Shown piece by piece: positions 1 to 8,698 of a stretch of DNA of 55,029 nt. Position 1 is the first letter of the stretch. Each line of letters begins with the position of its first letter. The notes beneath the pieces are model-generated. The model was given only the letters and a program-made list of their open reading frames with translations. It did no database searches and had not been told where the DNA came from. The stretch covers positions 1 through 55,029 of the forward strand of contig NZ_VIKX01000124.1 in NCBI RefSeq assembly GCF_009711935.1, in the 5' to 3' direction. The stretch comes from Dolichospermum sp. UHCC 0259. GTDB lineage: Bacteria > Cyanobacteriota > Cyanobacteriia > Cyanobacteriales > Nostocaceae. Both the position numbers and the translations under genes were made by a program.

Positions 1-233
1 CACAAATAGAAAACTGACAGACCACTAGGAACACCAAAAATTATCCCTCCCACAATCGTATCTTTGCTATCCTGAACCGCATTGGGAGCAGAAAATACCT
101 GTTCCCCCTCCACAGGATATACCGTTACTCCTGATTGCACTGATTTATCTATAATTTCTGAAACTGATATTGCCAAAAACATGAATCCGAGAGTGAGTAG
201 CCAACCAGCAGCCAGTTTTTCAGCCGTCTTCAT
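1..233 (-). CDS. hypothetical membrane protein, N-terminal part (runs off the left edge)
   Basis: An open frame on the minus strand starts at the ATG at 231-233 and continues past the window edge; only about 77 codons are visible. The protein begins MKTAEKLAAGWLLTLGFMFL, so a short basic start is followed by a hydrophobic segment that could be a signal anchor or first membrane helix. A second hydrophobic glycine-rich stretch (IVGGIIFGVPSGL) lies near residue 65. The pattern fits small cyanobacterial membrane proteins of unknown role, and I recognise no family. The start is supported by the N-terminal hydrophobic helix directly after a lysine. Its upstream neighbour is the repeat element at 245-715. 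Confidence 0.6.
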   Translation of the reverse strand, partial: MKTAEKLAAGWLLTLGFMFLAISVSEIIDKSVQSGVTVYPVEGEQVFSAPNAVQDSKDTIVGGIIFGVPSGLSVFYL

Positions 234-244
234 AAGAATACCCG

Positions 245-715
245 GTAAGTGGGAAACTCAGAGGCTTCAGCCCTGAGAGGGAAACAACACGAGCGGTTAA
301 AACCGCCTTGAATATTTTTTCATTACCGCCTTGGAGTCGGGAAATTCGGGGTACTTTTGTGATGTACTTTCAACGGGACAATTACCGATTCAAATTTTCC
401 AACTCTGTACGCATAATGTTTTGCACGCGATGTGCCTCCCATTTCTGGGGTAATGTTAGCTAGATGCCAGAGGCACGCTTACGCGAACGACCAGTTATAA
501 GAGCTTTTTAGACTTACAACACTGTTCCAGTGACCTTAGAACTGTTTAATTGCAAATGACATAGCAGGGAACTAGCTTCGCATTCCGGGGTGTCGTGACT
601 CAAATAACGGCTACCATGAGACTAAGCTCAGGGTGGTCTGGTCAGCACAGCTTGCTTGATTACTCTTGCAAGCTCAGTCCCTTTAGGGCTGGGTTACTGA
701 CAGTTCTACTTCAGA
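245..715 (-). mobile_element. ORF-less IscB/HEARO-like transposon relic
   Basis: This stretch has no usable reading frame but is dense in stem-loops on the minus strand. At its low-coordinate end are two hairpins: CTCAG/CTGAG arms at 257-261 and 273-277, and the palindrome GCGGTTAAAACCGC at 293-306. Subterminal hairpins of this kind are typical of IS200/IS605-superfamily ends. The high-coordinate part is the structured RNA described separately. The layout of a long structured RNA followed by a short hairpin-bearing end with the protein gene missing suggests a non-autonomous or deleted IscB-type element. Boundaries are approximate because no target duplication is expected for this family. Confidence 0.45.
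395..712 (-). ncRNA. candidate HEARO / IscB omega RNA
   Basis: Read on the minus strand, this region forms successive hairpins. They include GCTTGC with GCAAGC (650-655 with 668-673, perfect 6-bp stem), CACTG-TTC-CAGTG (520-532), and a GTTCGCG/CGC stem near 482. The intervals between them look conserved rather than random, with GAGCTTAGTCTCATGG and ACGACACCCCGGAATGCGAA strings. HEARO RNAs are known to be frequent in cyanobacteria and normally precede an HNH/IscB nuclease gene; here none follows. The assignment is from remembered sequence style and structure, not from a covariance search. Confidence 0.45.
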
Positions 716-1091
716 TTTAGACATTGCTTGTAATTTTAACCTTACTTACCTTCAGCTTCCAGTAATATTGCAAATTGTTGACGACTTTGTTAATTGTCTG
801 ATAGCGTAGCGTGGCGTAGCCATATCAGGATTTTCAGGATTAAAGGATTTTCAGGATAAAAATAATATTCTCTTCGTGTGTTTCTGTGTGCTATGTTTCG
901 CGCAGAGTCGCCAAGGAGGAAAGACGCAAAGAAGAAAGTAACTGTGAGAATAACAGAAAATTATTAAAATCTCATCATTCAATTACAATCAAACATCTTG
1001 TTAATCCTTTAATCGGTGGATATTATCTCAACTATGGCTACGCCACGCAGGCTATCGCTCGATAACCACCTGATTCTGACAATAATCTTCG
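716..1091. other. intergenic region with small dispersed repeats
   Basis: No gene is visible. The region carries a GATAGCGTAGCGTGGCGTAGCC-like dispersed repeat near 800-823, a related copy near 1035-1065 in the opposite sense, and a direct repeat of GGATTTTCAGGAT (near 829 and 845). These low-complexity repeats are widespread between Nostocales genes. It lies downstream of xisI. Confidence 0.5.
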
Positions 1092-1430
1092 CTAAACTCC
1101 TACAGCATATTCTGTATGTTTTCTGATATTAACAGGATGAAAAGCTAAAACTATTTGATTTTTGGGAATACCAGCATTGACAAGTTCATTTGTAATCCCA
1201 TCTTCTGTACCATCTCTTTGAATCCAAACTTGATTATTGATAATATCAATATGAATTAAACAGCCATGTACTCTTTGTTTGTTTTCCCAGCCAATTGTTA
1301 GTAATAAGTAACTGTTTTCAGACTTATCAATAATTAGTTCTCTTTCTAGTTCTCCATAGGCATAAGGTAGTGCGGCATATTCTTTTAATATCTTTTCAAT
1401 GATTTGGCGATAATTAGTTAAGGTATCCAT
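1092..1430 (-). CDS. xisI: XisI family protein (fdxN element excision controlling factor)
   Basis: The 112-residue product has the usual length and signature of XisI proteins: MDTLTNYRQIIEKILKEYA at the start, a central WIQRDGTEDGITNELVNAGI and a C-terminal AFHPVNIRKHTEYAV. In Anabaena, XisH and XisI are accessory factors that, with the recombinase XisF, allow excision of the fdxN element in heterocysts. Many Nostocales genomes hold extra xisHI pairs whose function is unknown and may be toxin-antitoxin-like. Here the start codon overlaps the end of a xisH relic, so this was originally a translationally coupled xisH-xisI pair. No recombinase is nearby, so a role in excision at this locus is unlikely. 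Confidence 0.9.
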   Translation of the reverse strand: MDTLTNYRQIIEKILKEYAALPYAYGELERELIIDKSENSYLLLTIGWENKQRVHGCLIHIDIINNQVWIQRDGTEDGITNELVNAGIPKNQIVLAFHPVNIRKHTEYAVGV

Positions 1431-1632
1431 TTGAGAATTATCTCCTGTTCAGAATCAAAGACAAGTAAACAAAGACGTTGATTTTCTAATAATATTTTAC
1501 CAACAGGTTCTTGAAACAATTCTGAATATGTTTCTTGCCGAATAGCAAGATATAAACGACGGTTAGGTTCTAATTGTTGAAGAAGTTTTATTGCTGCTGA
1601 ATCTGTTCCCAGATAAATTATATATAAATGTG
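1418..1632 (-). pseudogene. xisH: xisH relic (C-terminal half only)
   Basis: Translation of the frame ending at the TAA at 1418-1420 gives about 65 residues including LEPNRRLYLAIRQETYSELF and ending EQEIILKWIP. These match the conserved C-terminal half of XisH (the LEP-R-LYLAI-Y-FF block and the terminal W-hydrophobic motif). No ATG or XisH N-terminal half is present upstream, and a dispersed repeat begins about 80 bases further on. The last codons overlap the xisI start by 13 bases. I read it as a truncated xisH whose 5' half was lost. It is too short to keep the nuclease-like core seen in full XisH. Confidence 0.75.
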
Positions 1633-1710
1633 TAGCGATATAGCAGAAGTCAGGTTAAGGAAATATTGGTTGGATTGAGTGACTCTTAACCCAAGATTAT
1701 TAAGGATTTC

Positions 1711-1740
1711 GTTGGGTTTCCTTACGTCAACCCAACCTAC
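1711..1740. repeat. GTTGGGTT-type palindromic repeat
   Basis: The sequence GTTGGGTTTCCTTACGTCAA followed by CCCAACCTAC is an interrupted palindrome (GTTGGGTT with AACCCAAC). Other copies of the family lie at 14850-14879, 15711-15740 and 35711-35785, always between genes. No function can be read from the sequence. Confidence 0.8.
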
Positions 1741-1788
1741 GATATAACGAATTTTTAGGTGATGATTCCTATAATTAATAAAATATTG

Positions 1789-2685
1789 TTAGTCTGAATC
1801 CTTACTATCTGAAAAAGATGCTGAGGTAACATCAGTTGTAGTAATTGGGATAACTAATCCTTCTTTTGCCATAATTGCACCGGGAAAAATTGCACAAGCA
1901 GCTTCACCGACACTATCTAAATAATCATCATTGTGGGCTGGATCATGGTGATAAATTACTAAGGTTTTCACATTGGCAGCTTTAGCAACTTTTATAGCTT
2001 CTTGCCACGTAGAATGTCCCCAACCAATTTTTGGGAATTTGGGATGACTGTATTCTTCATCAGAATAGGTAGAATCATAAATGAGTACGTCAGCATTGCG
2101 GGCTAACCACAAGACATTTTCATCTAAATGATCAGGATAATGTTCAGTATCCGTGATGTAGACAGCAGCACCACCTCGCCAATTAACTCGATATCCTACT
2201 GCTTCACCGGGATGATTTAAATGAGCGGTTTCTATAATAATGTCATCAATAGTGATGGGCTGTCCGATTTGGACGTTGTGAAAGGTTAAATTAGACTGCA
2301 TAATCTGTAATGGTACAGGGAAGTTAGGATGCAGCATTTGGTCATTCAACCGCTGTTCTATGGTAGAACCATCTGGGGCGATCGCTCCATAAATATCAAA
2401 TTTATTACCACTAATAAATGCTGGGGTAAAAAAGGGAAATCCTTGAATATGATCCCAGTGAGAATGGGTAAAAAATAAATGCCCCTCTACTGGCATCTGT
2501 GACAATAAGGATTTTCCTAAAACGTGTAATCCTGTCCCCGCATCAAAAATTAGTCGTTTACCGCCCACCTGCATGGAGACACAAGGAGTATTACCTCCGT
2601 AGCGGACGGTATCTATTCCTGGACTGGGGATGCTGCCCCTAACGCCCCAAAACTGCACATTAAATTGGTTCTCTATCCTAGACAT
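1789..2685 (-). CDS. MBL-fold metallo-hydrolase
   Basis: The 298-residue protein has the metallo-beta-lactamase fold signature. The N-terminal strand FWGVRGSIPSPG is typical of the cAMP-phosphodiesterase/PhnP-like branch, followed by the metal-binding THSHWDHIQG near residue 75. Further candidate ligands are the H of AHLNHPGE, the D of YITDTEHYPDH and a late HHDPAHND motif. Such enzymes bind two metal ions and hydrolyse phosphodiesters or related esters; the substrate is unknown. No signal peptide is visible, so it should be cytoplasmic. The start ATG is followed directly by the conserved first strand. It stands alone between repeats, and the 400-bp gap upstream contains a MITE-like copy. Confidence 0.85.
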   Translation of the reverse strand: MSRIENQFNVQFWGVRGSIPSPGIDTVRYGGNTPCVSMQVGGKRLIFDAGTGLHVLGKSLLSQMPVEGHLFFTHSHWDHIQGFPFFTPAFISGNKFDIYGAIAPDGSTIEQRLNDQMLHPNFPVPLQIMQSNLTFHNVQIGQPITIDDIIIETAHLNHPGEAVGYRVNWRGGAAVYITDTEHYPDHLDENVLWLARNADVLIYDSTYSDEEYSHPKFPKIGWGHSTWQEAIKVAKAANVKTLVIYHHDPAHNDDYLDSVGEAACAIFPGAIMAKEGLVIPITTTDVTSASFSDSKDSD

Positions 2686-2884
2686 GGGTATTGTTGGCTG
2701 GCTGGACTAAGCAAAAGGATAATGAAAACACACGACTTCTTATTTTATTTAAGTGTATGCTGTTTTACAAATTTTATTGCTGAAAACAACGGAATCGGCT
2801 TTGAGACTTGCAATCACTTTGACTTAAAATGCAGCTAGTTTTAGCAGAGTTTAGTTAGCATCAGCAATACAGGAATTATTATAT

Positions 2885-2974
2885 ATAGCAACCGTCAAAG
2901 CAGTTAGGACATGAATTGATTATAAAACTCCGTCCACAACAGGTTTTTACTCCTGACTCGGTGACTCCTGCTAT
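2885..2974. repeat. MITE-like element, family B (copy 1)
   Basis: About 90 bp begin with ATAGCAACCGTCA and end with TGACTCCTGCTAT, so the tips are inverted (ATAGCA/TGCTAT). A second, inverted copy lies at 29522-29636. Both carry the internal string AACAGGTTTTTACTCCTGAC or its complement. No open frame is present, so the element is non-autonomous. Confidence 0.65.
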
Positions 2975-3092
2975 AGCTGTTTTTTTCATCAATGTTATTA
3001 TAGGTTACTACACTTACCTAAGTAATAGCTAGTCCTAATCCACTAAAGTGACTGAAAATAATTTTTTCTAGTTAAAATGAGAATGCCTAAAT

Positions 3093-3890
3093 CTATGGAA
3101 ATTCAGATTCCCACCCAGATAGCTGATTAAGTCCATGCCCATAAGTCAAATTATATTGCAATGGAGTAATACTGATATATTTTTTTTGAATGGCATGAAC
3201 ATCGAGGGGAATGTGGGTTGGTAAGTTTAATTCTATCGGTGGTTCTACATCTTCGATCACTTCTCCCGTTAACCAGTAGTAAGTTTTACCTCTAGGATCA
3301 GTTCGCTTGTCAAAAACATCCACGTAACGTCGTACTCCTTGTCTGGTAAAAGTAACTCCAGCTATTTCTTCCCAAGATAAGGGGGGGACGTTGACATTCA
3401 GTAACATCAATTCTGGGAGTGGTTGGGCAGCTATTTTAGCAACTAGGATTTCGGCAAATTTAGCCGCTGCTTGAAAGTCTTTATGAGTATGACTGGTTAA
3501 ACTAAAAGCAATACTAGGAATACCTTCGATGACTCCTTCCATTGCTGCGGAAACAGTCCCAGAGTAGAGGATCTCTGTCCCTAAATTTGCGCCTTGGTTA
3601 ATTCCAGATAGCACTAAGTCGGGTGGAGAATCTAATAAAGCCCATAGTGCCAATTTTACACAGTCTGAAGGCGTACCATCACAAGCCCAAGCTTTAATCT
3701 CAGGATGAAAAACAGATTCTACTATTTCCGCACGAATTGGTTGGAGTAAGGTTAATCCGTGTCCTGTTGCCGATCGCTCTCGATCTGGACAAACTACTGT
3801 TACTTCATGACCCGCTGCTGCTAAGGTGTTGGCTAGGGCGCGAATACCCAAAGCAGAAATTCCATCATCGTTGCTAACTAATAATTTCAT
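3093..3890 (-). CDS. surE: 5'/3'-nucleotidase SurE
   Basis: The 265-residue protein opens with [20 protein letters not shown], the SurE signature in which the paired aspartates bind the catalytic divalent metal. Further hallmarks are [12 protein letters not shown] (the loop with a conserved Ser), [12 protein letters not shown] and [20 protein letters not shown]. SurE dephosphorylates 5'- and 3'-nucleoside monophosphates in the cytoplasm and is linked to stationary-phase survival. Length is normal for the family. It is divergent from pheS; the 157-bp gap between them is filled by heptameric tandem repeats rather than an obvious promoter. Confidence 0.97.
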   Translation of the reverse strand: MKLLVSNDDGISALGIRALANTLAAAGHEVTVVCPDRERSATGHGLTLLQPIRAEIVESVFHPEIKAWACDGTPSDCVKLALWALLDSPPDLVLSGINQGANLGTEILYSGTVSAAMEGVIEGIPSIAFSLTSHTHKDFQAAAKFAEILVAKIAAQPLPELMLLNVNVPPLSWEEIAGVTFTRQGVRRYVDVFDKRTDPRGKTYYWLTGEVIEDVEPPIELNLPTHIPLDVHAIQKKYISITPLQYNLTYGHGLNQLSGWESEFP

Positions 3891-4050
3891 TGGTCAGTTG
3901 TTAGTTGTCAGTTGTCAGTTGTCAGTGGTCAGTTGTCCGTTGCAAAAGAATATTTTTCCCCTACTTCCCCTACCTCCCCCTACTTCCATTCCCTGTTCCC
4001 CGTCCCCTACTATAGACTAATGACTAATCACCAATGACTAATGACTAATG
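3891..4050. repeat. short tandem heptamer repeats between surE and pheS
   Basis: Two blocks of short tandem repeats are visible. Around 3894-3942 the unit is near GTTGTCA with variants. Around 4018-4050 the unit is ATGACTA, interrupted by one ATCACCA unit and reaching the pheS start codon. These are the STRR-type repeats known from heterocystous cyanobacteria. The second block offers several ATG triplets just before pheS, but only the last is in frame with a full PheS N-terminus. Confidence 0.8.
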
Positions 4051-5040
4051 ACTAGCAATTTAGAAGACCAACTTTTAGCATTACGGCAAGAAGGAGAAAC
4101 AGCGATCGCTGCTGCTGATACCCTAGAACGCCTAGAAGAACTCAGAGTCAACTATTTGGGCAAAAAAGGGGAATTGGGGGCGCTATTGCGAAGTATGGGG
4201 CAAATGAGCGCGGAAGAACGGCCTAAAATTGGGGCGATCGCTAACACAGTCAAAGAAGCCATTCAAAACAGCCTTGACCAGCAACGCACAACCCTGGAAT
4301 CTGCTCAAATTCAGGTACAATTAGAGGCGGAAACCATAGATGTCACCATGCCCGGTATTTACCGCCCTCAAGGTCGGATTCATCCCCTCAATGGCATAAT
4401 TGACCAAACCCTAGATATCTTTGTTGGCATGGGTTACACCGTTGCCCAAGGATCAGAAATGGAAACAGACTACTACAATTTTGAAGCTCTTAACACCCCC
4501 CCAGATCATCCAGCCCGTGATATGCAAGATACCTTCTATTTACCAGATGGTAATTTACTGCGGACTCATACTTCCTCAGTGCAAATTCGCTACATGGAAA
4601 AAGAAGAACCACCTATTAGAGTTGTTGCCCCAGGTAGAGTATATCGCAGAGATGATGTAGATGCGACCCACTCAGCAGTTTTCCATCAAATTGAACTTTT
4701 AGCCATAGATGAAGGACTAACTTTTACAGACCTGAAAGGAACTGTGAAAATATTTTTACAATCAATATTTGGCGATTTACCAATTCGTTTTCGTGCTAGT
4801 TATTTTCCTTTCACCGAACCTTCAGCCGAAGTAGATTTACAGTGGAAAGGACGTTGGTTAGAAGTCATGGGTTGCGGCATGGTTGACCCCAACGTATTAA
4901 AATCCGTTGGTTATGACCCAGAAGTTTATAGCGGATTTGCAGCCGGTTTTGGCGTAGAACGTTTTGCTATGGTATTACACCAAATTGATGATATTCGCCG
5001 TTTATATAACAGCGATTTACGCTTCCTACAACAATTTTAA
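4048..5040 (+). CDS. pheS: phenylalanine--tRNA ligase alpha subunit
   Basis: The 330-residue protein is a full-length PheS: an N-terminal coiled-coil arm (residues 1-100, including [19 protein letters not shown]), then the class II aminoacyl-tRNA synthetase core. Motif 2 appears as [12 protein letters not shown] and [20 protein letters not shown], and motif 3 as [20 protein letters not shown] near the C-terminus. With PheT it forms the heterotetramer that charges tRNA-Phe in the cytosol. pheT is not adjacent, as is common in cyanobacteria. The start is at the end of an ATGACTA repeat tract with no clear ribosome-binding site, so translation may be modest or leader-dependent. Confidence 0.98.
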   Translation: MTSNLEDQLLALRQEGETAIAAADTLERLEELRVNYLGKKGELGALLRSMGQMSAEERPKIGAIANTVKEAIQNSLDQQRTTLESAQIQVQLEAETIDVTMPGIYRPQGRIHPLNGIIDQTLDIFVGMGYTVAQGSEMETDYYNFEALNTPPDHPARDMQDTFYLPDGNLLRTHTSSVQIRYMEKEEPPIRVVAPGRVYRRDDVDATHSAVFHQIELLAIDEGLTFTDLKGTVKIFLQSIFGDLPIRFRASYFPFTEPSAEVDLQWKGRWLEVMGCGMVDPNVLKSVGYDPEVYSGFAAGFGVERFAMVLHQIDDIRRLYNSDLRFLQQF

Positions 5041-5043
5041 CGT

Positions 5044-5066
5044 AGGGGCGGGGAAACCCCGCCCTT
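5044..5066. terminator. GC-rich hairpin after pheS
   Basis: Five bases after the pheS stop codon is a perfect hairpin, GGGCGGGG-AAA-CCCCGCCC (5046-5064). It lacks a clean T-run, so it may act as a transcript end or processing block rather than a classical terminator. It belongs to the GTAGGGGCG-type dispersed hairpins also seen at 25443-25467 and inside bchH. Confidence 0.6.
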
Positions 5067-5071
5067 AACAA

Positions 5072-5635
5072 TCATGAACCAAAACTCAACCAACCAAAAA
5101 TTTCTTTAACAGTTAATTCTAAATTGATATTTTCCAAAATTGGTAATTTATCATCACCTTCATATATTTCTATTTTTTGTCCAGGAAATACAGCCAATAC
5201 ACTTTCTTCCTCTGGGTTTAATAACCAACCTAATTCAGTTCCATTTCGGGAACAATGCAATAATTTCGTTAATACTTTTTTTTGTGGTTGTTCAGGAGAA
5301 AGAATTTCTATTACCCAGTCAGGATGAATTTCAAAACGGTTAGCAATTCTCCCAGATTCAGTTTTGGGGATTCTTTCCCACCGGAACACCGCAATATCAG
5401 GCACAATGGTACTACCACCAAAAGTACAGCGTAGTTCTGAGAAGGCTATGGCAATTTTTTGACTTCTAGTGAGTCCATTGACAACTTCAATAAAAGTAGT
5501 CTGAATTAAGCTGTGTTCACCTTGTGGCTTATGTTTTTGTAGGATTTCCCCATTAATAAATTCTGATGCTGGTTTTGTTTCTGGTAACTTGAGAAAATTT
5601 TCTAGTGTAATCTGGCGTTCAGTGGCTATAGTCAT
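5072..5635 (-). CDS. Uma2 family protein (PD-(D/E)XK nuclease-like, DUF820)
   Basis: The 187-residue product fits the Uma2/DUF820 family, which is greatly expanded in cyanobacteria. Visible hallmarks are the helix TLENFLKLPETKPASEFING, then STIVPDIAVFRWERIP (conserved PDIA acid) and DWVIEILSPEQ (the E-x-LSP motif), followed by GTELGWLLNPEEESVLAVF. The fold is a restriction-endonuclease-like core, but biological roles are mostly unknown. It faces pheS tail to tail. The ATG at 5635 gives the standard N-terminus. Confidence 0.9.
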   Translation of the reverse strand: MTIATERQITLENFLKLPETKPASEFINGEILQKHKPQGEHSLIQTTFIEVVNGLTRSQKIAIAFSELRCTFGGSTIVPDIAVFRWERIPKTESGRIANRFEIHPDWVIEILSPEQPQKKVLTKLLHCSRNGTELGWLLNPEEESVLAVFPGQKIEIYEGDDKLPILENINLELTVKEIFGWLSFGS

Positions 5636-5865
5636 AATTGGTAACTAGAAAGCATATTTATTATATTAACTCAAGTTGCTATTTATTTTGTTGAGGCTGG
5701 TAATTGGTAATTGGTAATAAAAACTCTGGTTTTTACAAATATTCAGGATTTATGTAATTTACTCGAATCGAATTATTTGCAATTAAATAAGGGTTTATCA
5801 TTCATATCATTCATAAACCCCTAATTTTTGCTATTTTATCAAACCAGATTATCAGAAAAAATTTC

Positions 5866-6147
5866 TTATTTCAAAATCACATCATGTTGAGAAAGCAATT
5901 TTTCTACTTTGGCTTCTTCAATGCGGGAAGTTAACCGTTTGGTTTCATACAAATCTCTGGTAGTTTTTGCTAAAGTAAAAGTAGAACCAACAGAAAAAGC
6001 TAACCCCATACCCATAAATCCTTTAATCCAGTTGTCTACAGGTAAATTGACAACACCAAAAGTAGTCATAGAAATAGACAGAATAAAAGCTGCCCATGTT
6101 TGAAAAATCCAAGCAGGACTATCTTTTTGTTGATTAAATGTTTGCAT
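5866..6147 (-). CDS. YiaA/YiaB two-helix domain membrane protein
   Basis: A protein of about 93 residues with two hydrophobic segments (AWIFQTWAAFILSISMTTFG and GFMGMGLAFSVGSTFTLAK) separated by a short polar linker, followed by a charged helix TRDLYETKRLTSRIEEAK. This is the YiaA/YiaB-type inner-membrane domain, of unknown function. The frame can be extended three codons to a GTG at 6156. I prefer the ATG at 6147, because the AAGGTGA just upstream then serves as a well-placed ribosome-binding site instead of lying inside the gene. Confidence 0.85.
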   Translation of the reverse strand: MQTFNQQKDSPAWIFQTWAAFILSISMTTFGVVNLPVDNWIKGFMGMGLAFSVGSTFTLAKTTRDLYETKRLTSRIEEAKVEKLLSQHDVILK

Positions 6148-6343
6148 ATTTCTCACCTTTTAATTACTTACTAACAACACAATTGTATGTATTAGTAAAA
6201 AATGAGGTGAGAGTAACTTACCAGTTCCGTAACTGTACTTAATTAAAATCACGAAAAGGGCAGTAAATAAAGCAGTTATTCATAAAAAATTTGTACCAGT
6301 TTTATAAGTGGCACAAACTTGTAGGGACAACCGCAGTTTTGAT

Positions 6344-8137
6344 CTAACTCCGCTGCCAAATTTTAATTGTTTTGTCCAAACTCCCACTGACTAACATTTC
6401 TCCAGAAGCAGTAAAGGATAAAGCTGTCACTGTGTTAGCATGACCTGTAAATGTCCCTAATAATTCCCCAGATTGTAAATGCCACAATTTGATGGTTTTA
6501 TCAGCACTACCACTGGCAATAATTTGTTCATCAGGACTTAAAGCAACTGTATTCACGCTATCTCGATGTCCTTTGAGAGTGTGAACTAATTCCCCAGTAG
6601 CTAAATTCCAAACTCGAATAGTTTGATCTTGACTACCACTGACTAAAAATTTAGCATCAGCACTCATGGCTAGGGAACTGACAATATGAGAATGACCCAT
6701 GAGGGTGTATATTGGTTGTATATCTGGCAAATTTTTCTGATTGAGTGTTGAGGATGTTTCCCAAACTTTGATTTTGCGATAACTACCTGTAATTAAAATT
6801 TTGCCATCTTGACTTAACACCATTGAATGGGCTGCTGTATCATCTAAGGATAGGGTGTTTTCGACTTGGCGATCGCGCAAATTCCAAAACAAAATCTTCC
6901 GATCATGACCACCAGTCGCTAACATCTTACCATCAGGTGTAAACGCCACACAACGGACATCGCCATGATGTTTATGGAGAATATCAATTAACTCTAACGC
7001 CCCAGTATGCCAAATTTTAACTGTGGAATCTGCACCTACACTTACTAATGTTTGTCCATCGGTACTAAAAGCCAGGGAATTAACTTCATCTACGTTGGCA
7101 GAAATAACCCAAGGATATTCTGATAATGTCTCGATTAATTCACCTTTTGATAAGTCCCATAATTTTGTTTCTCCCCTGCTACCACTAGCTAACATCGGGA
7201 TTGTTTTCACATTTTTAGTTCCGGCATCCTGAACTACTAAAGTTTTGATAGCATAGGCTAAACAGTTAATACCTTTGGTATGTCCTTTCAGTGTTTGCCA
7301 GCATTCCCAATCACCAATAATCTTCTTTTTAGGATGATCTGATGGTAAGGTTTGAATGGTTTCTACCAGCATTTTCTCATCAGTGATTGGCACATCATCT
7401 GACTTACCACCTAGAGATTGTAAATACCAATTTAATCCTCCTGCATACAATAGACTACTAGGAGTTAGATAAATCTTGGAGTCTGAAAAATCTAGTTGAT
7501 TTGTTGGTAAAAAACCAGTAATTACAGTTTGTTTGTGGTATCCTGATTGAGTATTTCCTGGATAAAACAAACACAAGAAAATCAATACTTGGTGGTTATT
7601 GATATCTTCTTGACTCACAGACCAACGAATTTTATCTTTTTTAATACCGTTAAAACTTTCTCCATCTGCTACGTGAATTTGAATACTCACTTTTGGGTTA
7701 TTTGCTAACAAATAAGTAAACTTACTTTCACCACGTAAATTTCCCTCGTCATCCAAAACCATATTACCTAAAGTGTCTTGTGGCACTTTTCTCACCAACT
7801 TTCCTAACCGTTCCGTAATCATCCAATCAACAATTTGTTCGCGGACAAGATAATCTTCTGCTTGACGTTGAAAATAGGTCGGAAAGGGAATGATCCAATC
7901 AGGATATTCAGGATATTCTGGTGGTATGGGTGGAGGGTTTTTGGCAAGGATTTCAGCTTGCTGACGAGAACATTCAAGAATTTTCGTTAATGAATCCCCC
8001 GCAAATGCCATTACCTCACTGTGATAACCTTTAACTCGACTTTCTAAAAGAGAAAGATCCGCCGTTTTCGGTTTTTTCACCCGGTTTAAGAAGTCAGTTT
8101 GTTGCGCTTTTAGTAAACTAATCCAATTCATCTGCAT
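6344..8137 (-). CDS. WD40 repeat protein with N-terminal cyanobacterial domain
   Basis: The C-terminal half (about residues 290-600) carries seven WD40 repeats, each ending in patterns such as KLWDLSKGE, KIWHTGALE, LFWNLRDR, KVWETSS, RVWNLATGEL, KLWHLQSGEL and KIWQRS, enough for one closed seven-bladed propeller used for protein binding. The N-terminal half (KAQQTDFLNRVKKPKTADL and onwards) is a cyanobacterial region without a recognised catalytic motif. The open frame extends to a TTG at 8164, with ATGs at 8158, 8137 and 8131. None has a good ribosome-binding site, so the start is uncertain by up to 11 codons. No signal peptide is seen; likely a cytoplasmic scaffold. Confidence 0.88.
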   Translation of the reverse strand: MQMNWISLLKAQQTDFLNRVKKPKTADLSLLESRVKGYHSEVMAFAGDSLTKILECSRQQAEILAKNPPPIPPEYPEYPDWIIPFPTYFQRQAEDYLVREQIVDWMITERLGKLVRKVPQDTLGNMVLDDEGNLRGESKFTYLLANNPKVSIQIHVADGESFNGIKKDKIRWSVSQEDINNHQVLIFLCLFYPGNTQSGYHKQTVITGFLPTNQLDFSDSKIYLTPSSLLYAGGLNWYLQSLGGKSDDVPITDEKMLVETIQTLPSDHPKKKIIGDWECWQTLKGHTKGINCLAYAIKTLVVQDAGTKNVKTIPMLASGSRGETKLWDLSKGELIETLSEYPWVISANVDEVNSLAFSTDGQTLVSVGADSTVKIWHTGALELIDILHKHHGDVRCVAFTPDGKMLATGGHDRKILFWNLRDRQVENTLSLDDTAAHSMVLSQDGKILITGSYRKIKVWETSSTLNQKNLPDIQPIYTLMGHSHIVSSLAMSADAKFLVSGSQDQTIRVWNLATGELVHTLKGHRDSVNTVALSPDEQIIASGSADKTIKLWHLQSGELLGTFTGHANTVTALSFTASGEMLVSGSLDKTIKIWQRS

Positions 8138-8164
8138 GATAGTGGCACACCATTGCATACCCAA

Positions 8165-8698
8165 GATAACTTATACTAATGCAATAATTACTCAATTTAT
8201 AACTTCAGCCAAAATTTAGTAATTATTACAGTCCTCTGGAATACAAAAACTAGCTAAATGTAACGGTAAACATCAACACCTACTGTAATTAAGCACTGCT
8301 TAACTTTATATAGTAGGTTATGGAGATTTCGATGATTTCCATAAATTCTAACTAATCTAACTAATAATTTACTGTTTCTATAGAAACACTTCTGGGTAGA
8401 AAAATAGTAAGCATTCAGTCGTTAGTCGTTAGCTAATCCAGCTTTTTGTGAAATATAGGTAATTCAAATTTATTCTTTGCTAGTCCTCATCTTTAGTCCA
8501 TACTACTGAGAGATTTTTTTACAATCCCTCTGATTTTTAAACACTTTCTTATTGATATGTTCAGCATAACTTTATTAAAAAAATAAATACTCTTGTCCAC
8601 TCCTTGACTATTATAAAAATAGTTATTGGGATTTATGGAAATCATCAATATTTGTTATCTACAAAACTTAAATTGTGTCGGGAATCAATTTTAAATTT
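8165..8698. other. intergenic region between divergent genes
   Basis: About 530 AT-rich bases separate the WD40 gene from the PIG-L gene, which is transcribed the other way. Both promoters must lie here. I see no RNA gene, long repeat or convincing operator; a short CGTTAGT direct repeat lies near 8418-8431. Confidence 0.5.

Noticed and set aside
82-276. A 64-codon plus-strand frame at the left edge
   Set aside because: It is antisense to the membrane-protein start and runs into the hairpin region; the minus-strand frame has a plausible hydrophobic N-terminus.
3894-4050. Possible CRISPR array
   Set aside because: The repeats are 7-base units without unique spacers; they are STRR-type tandem repeats.
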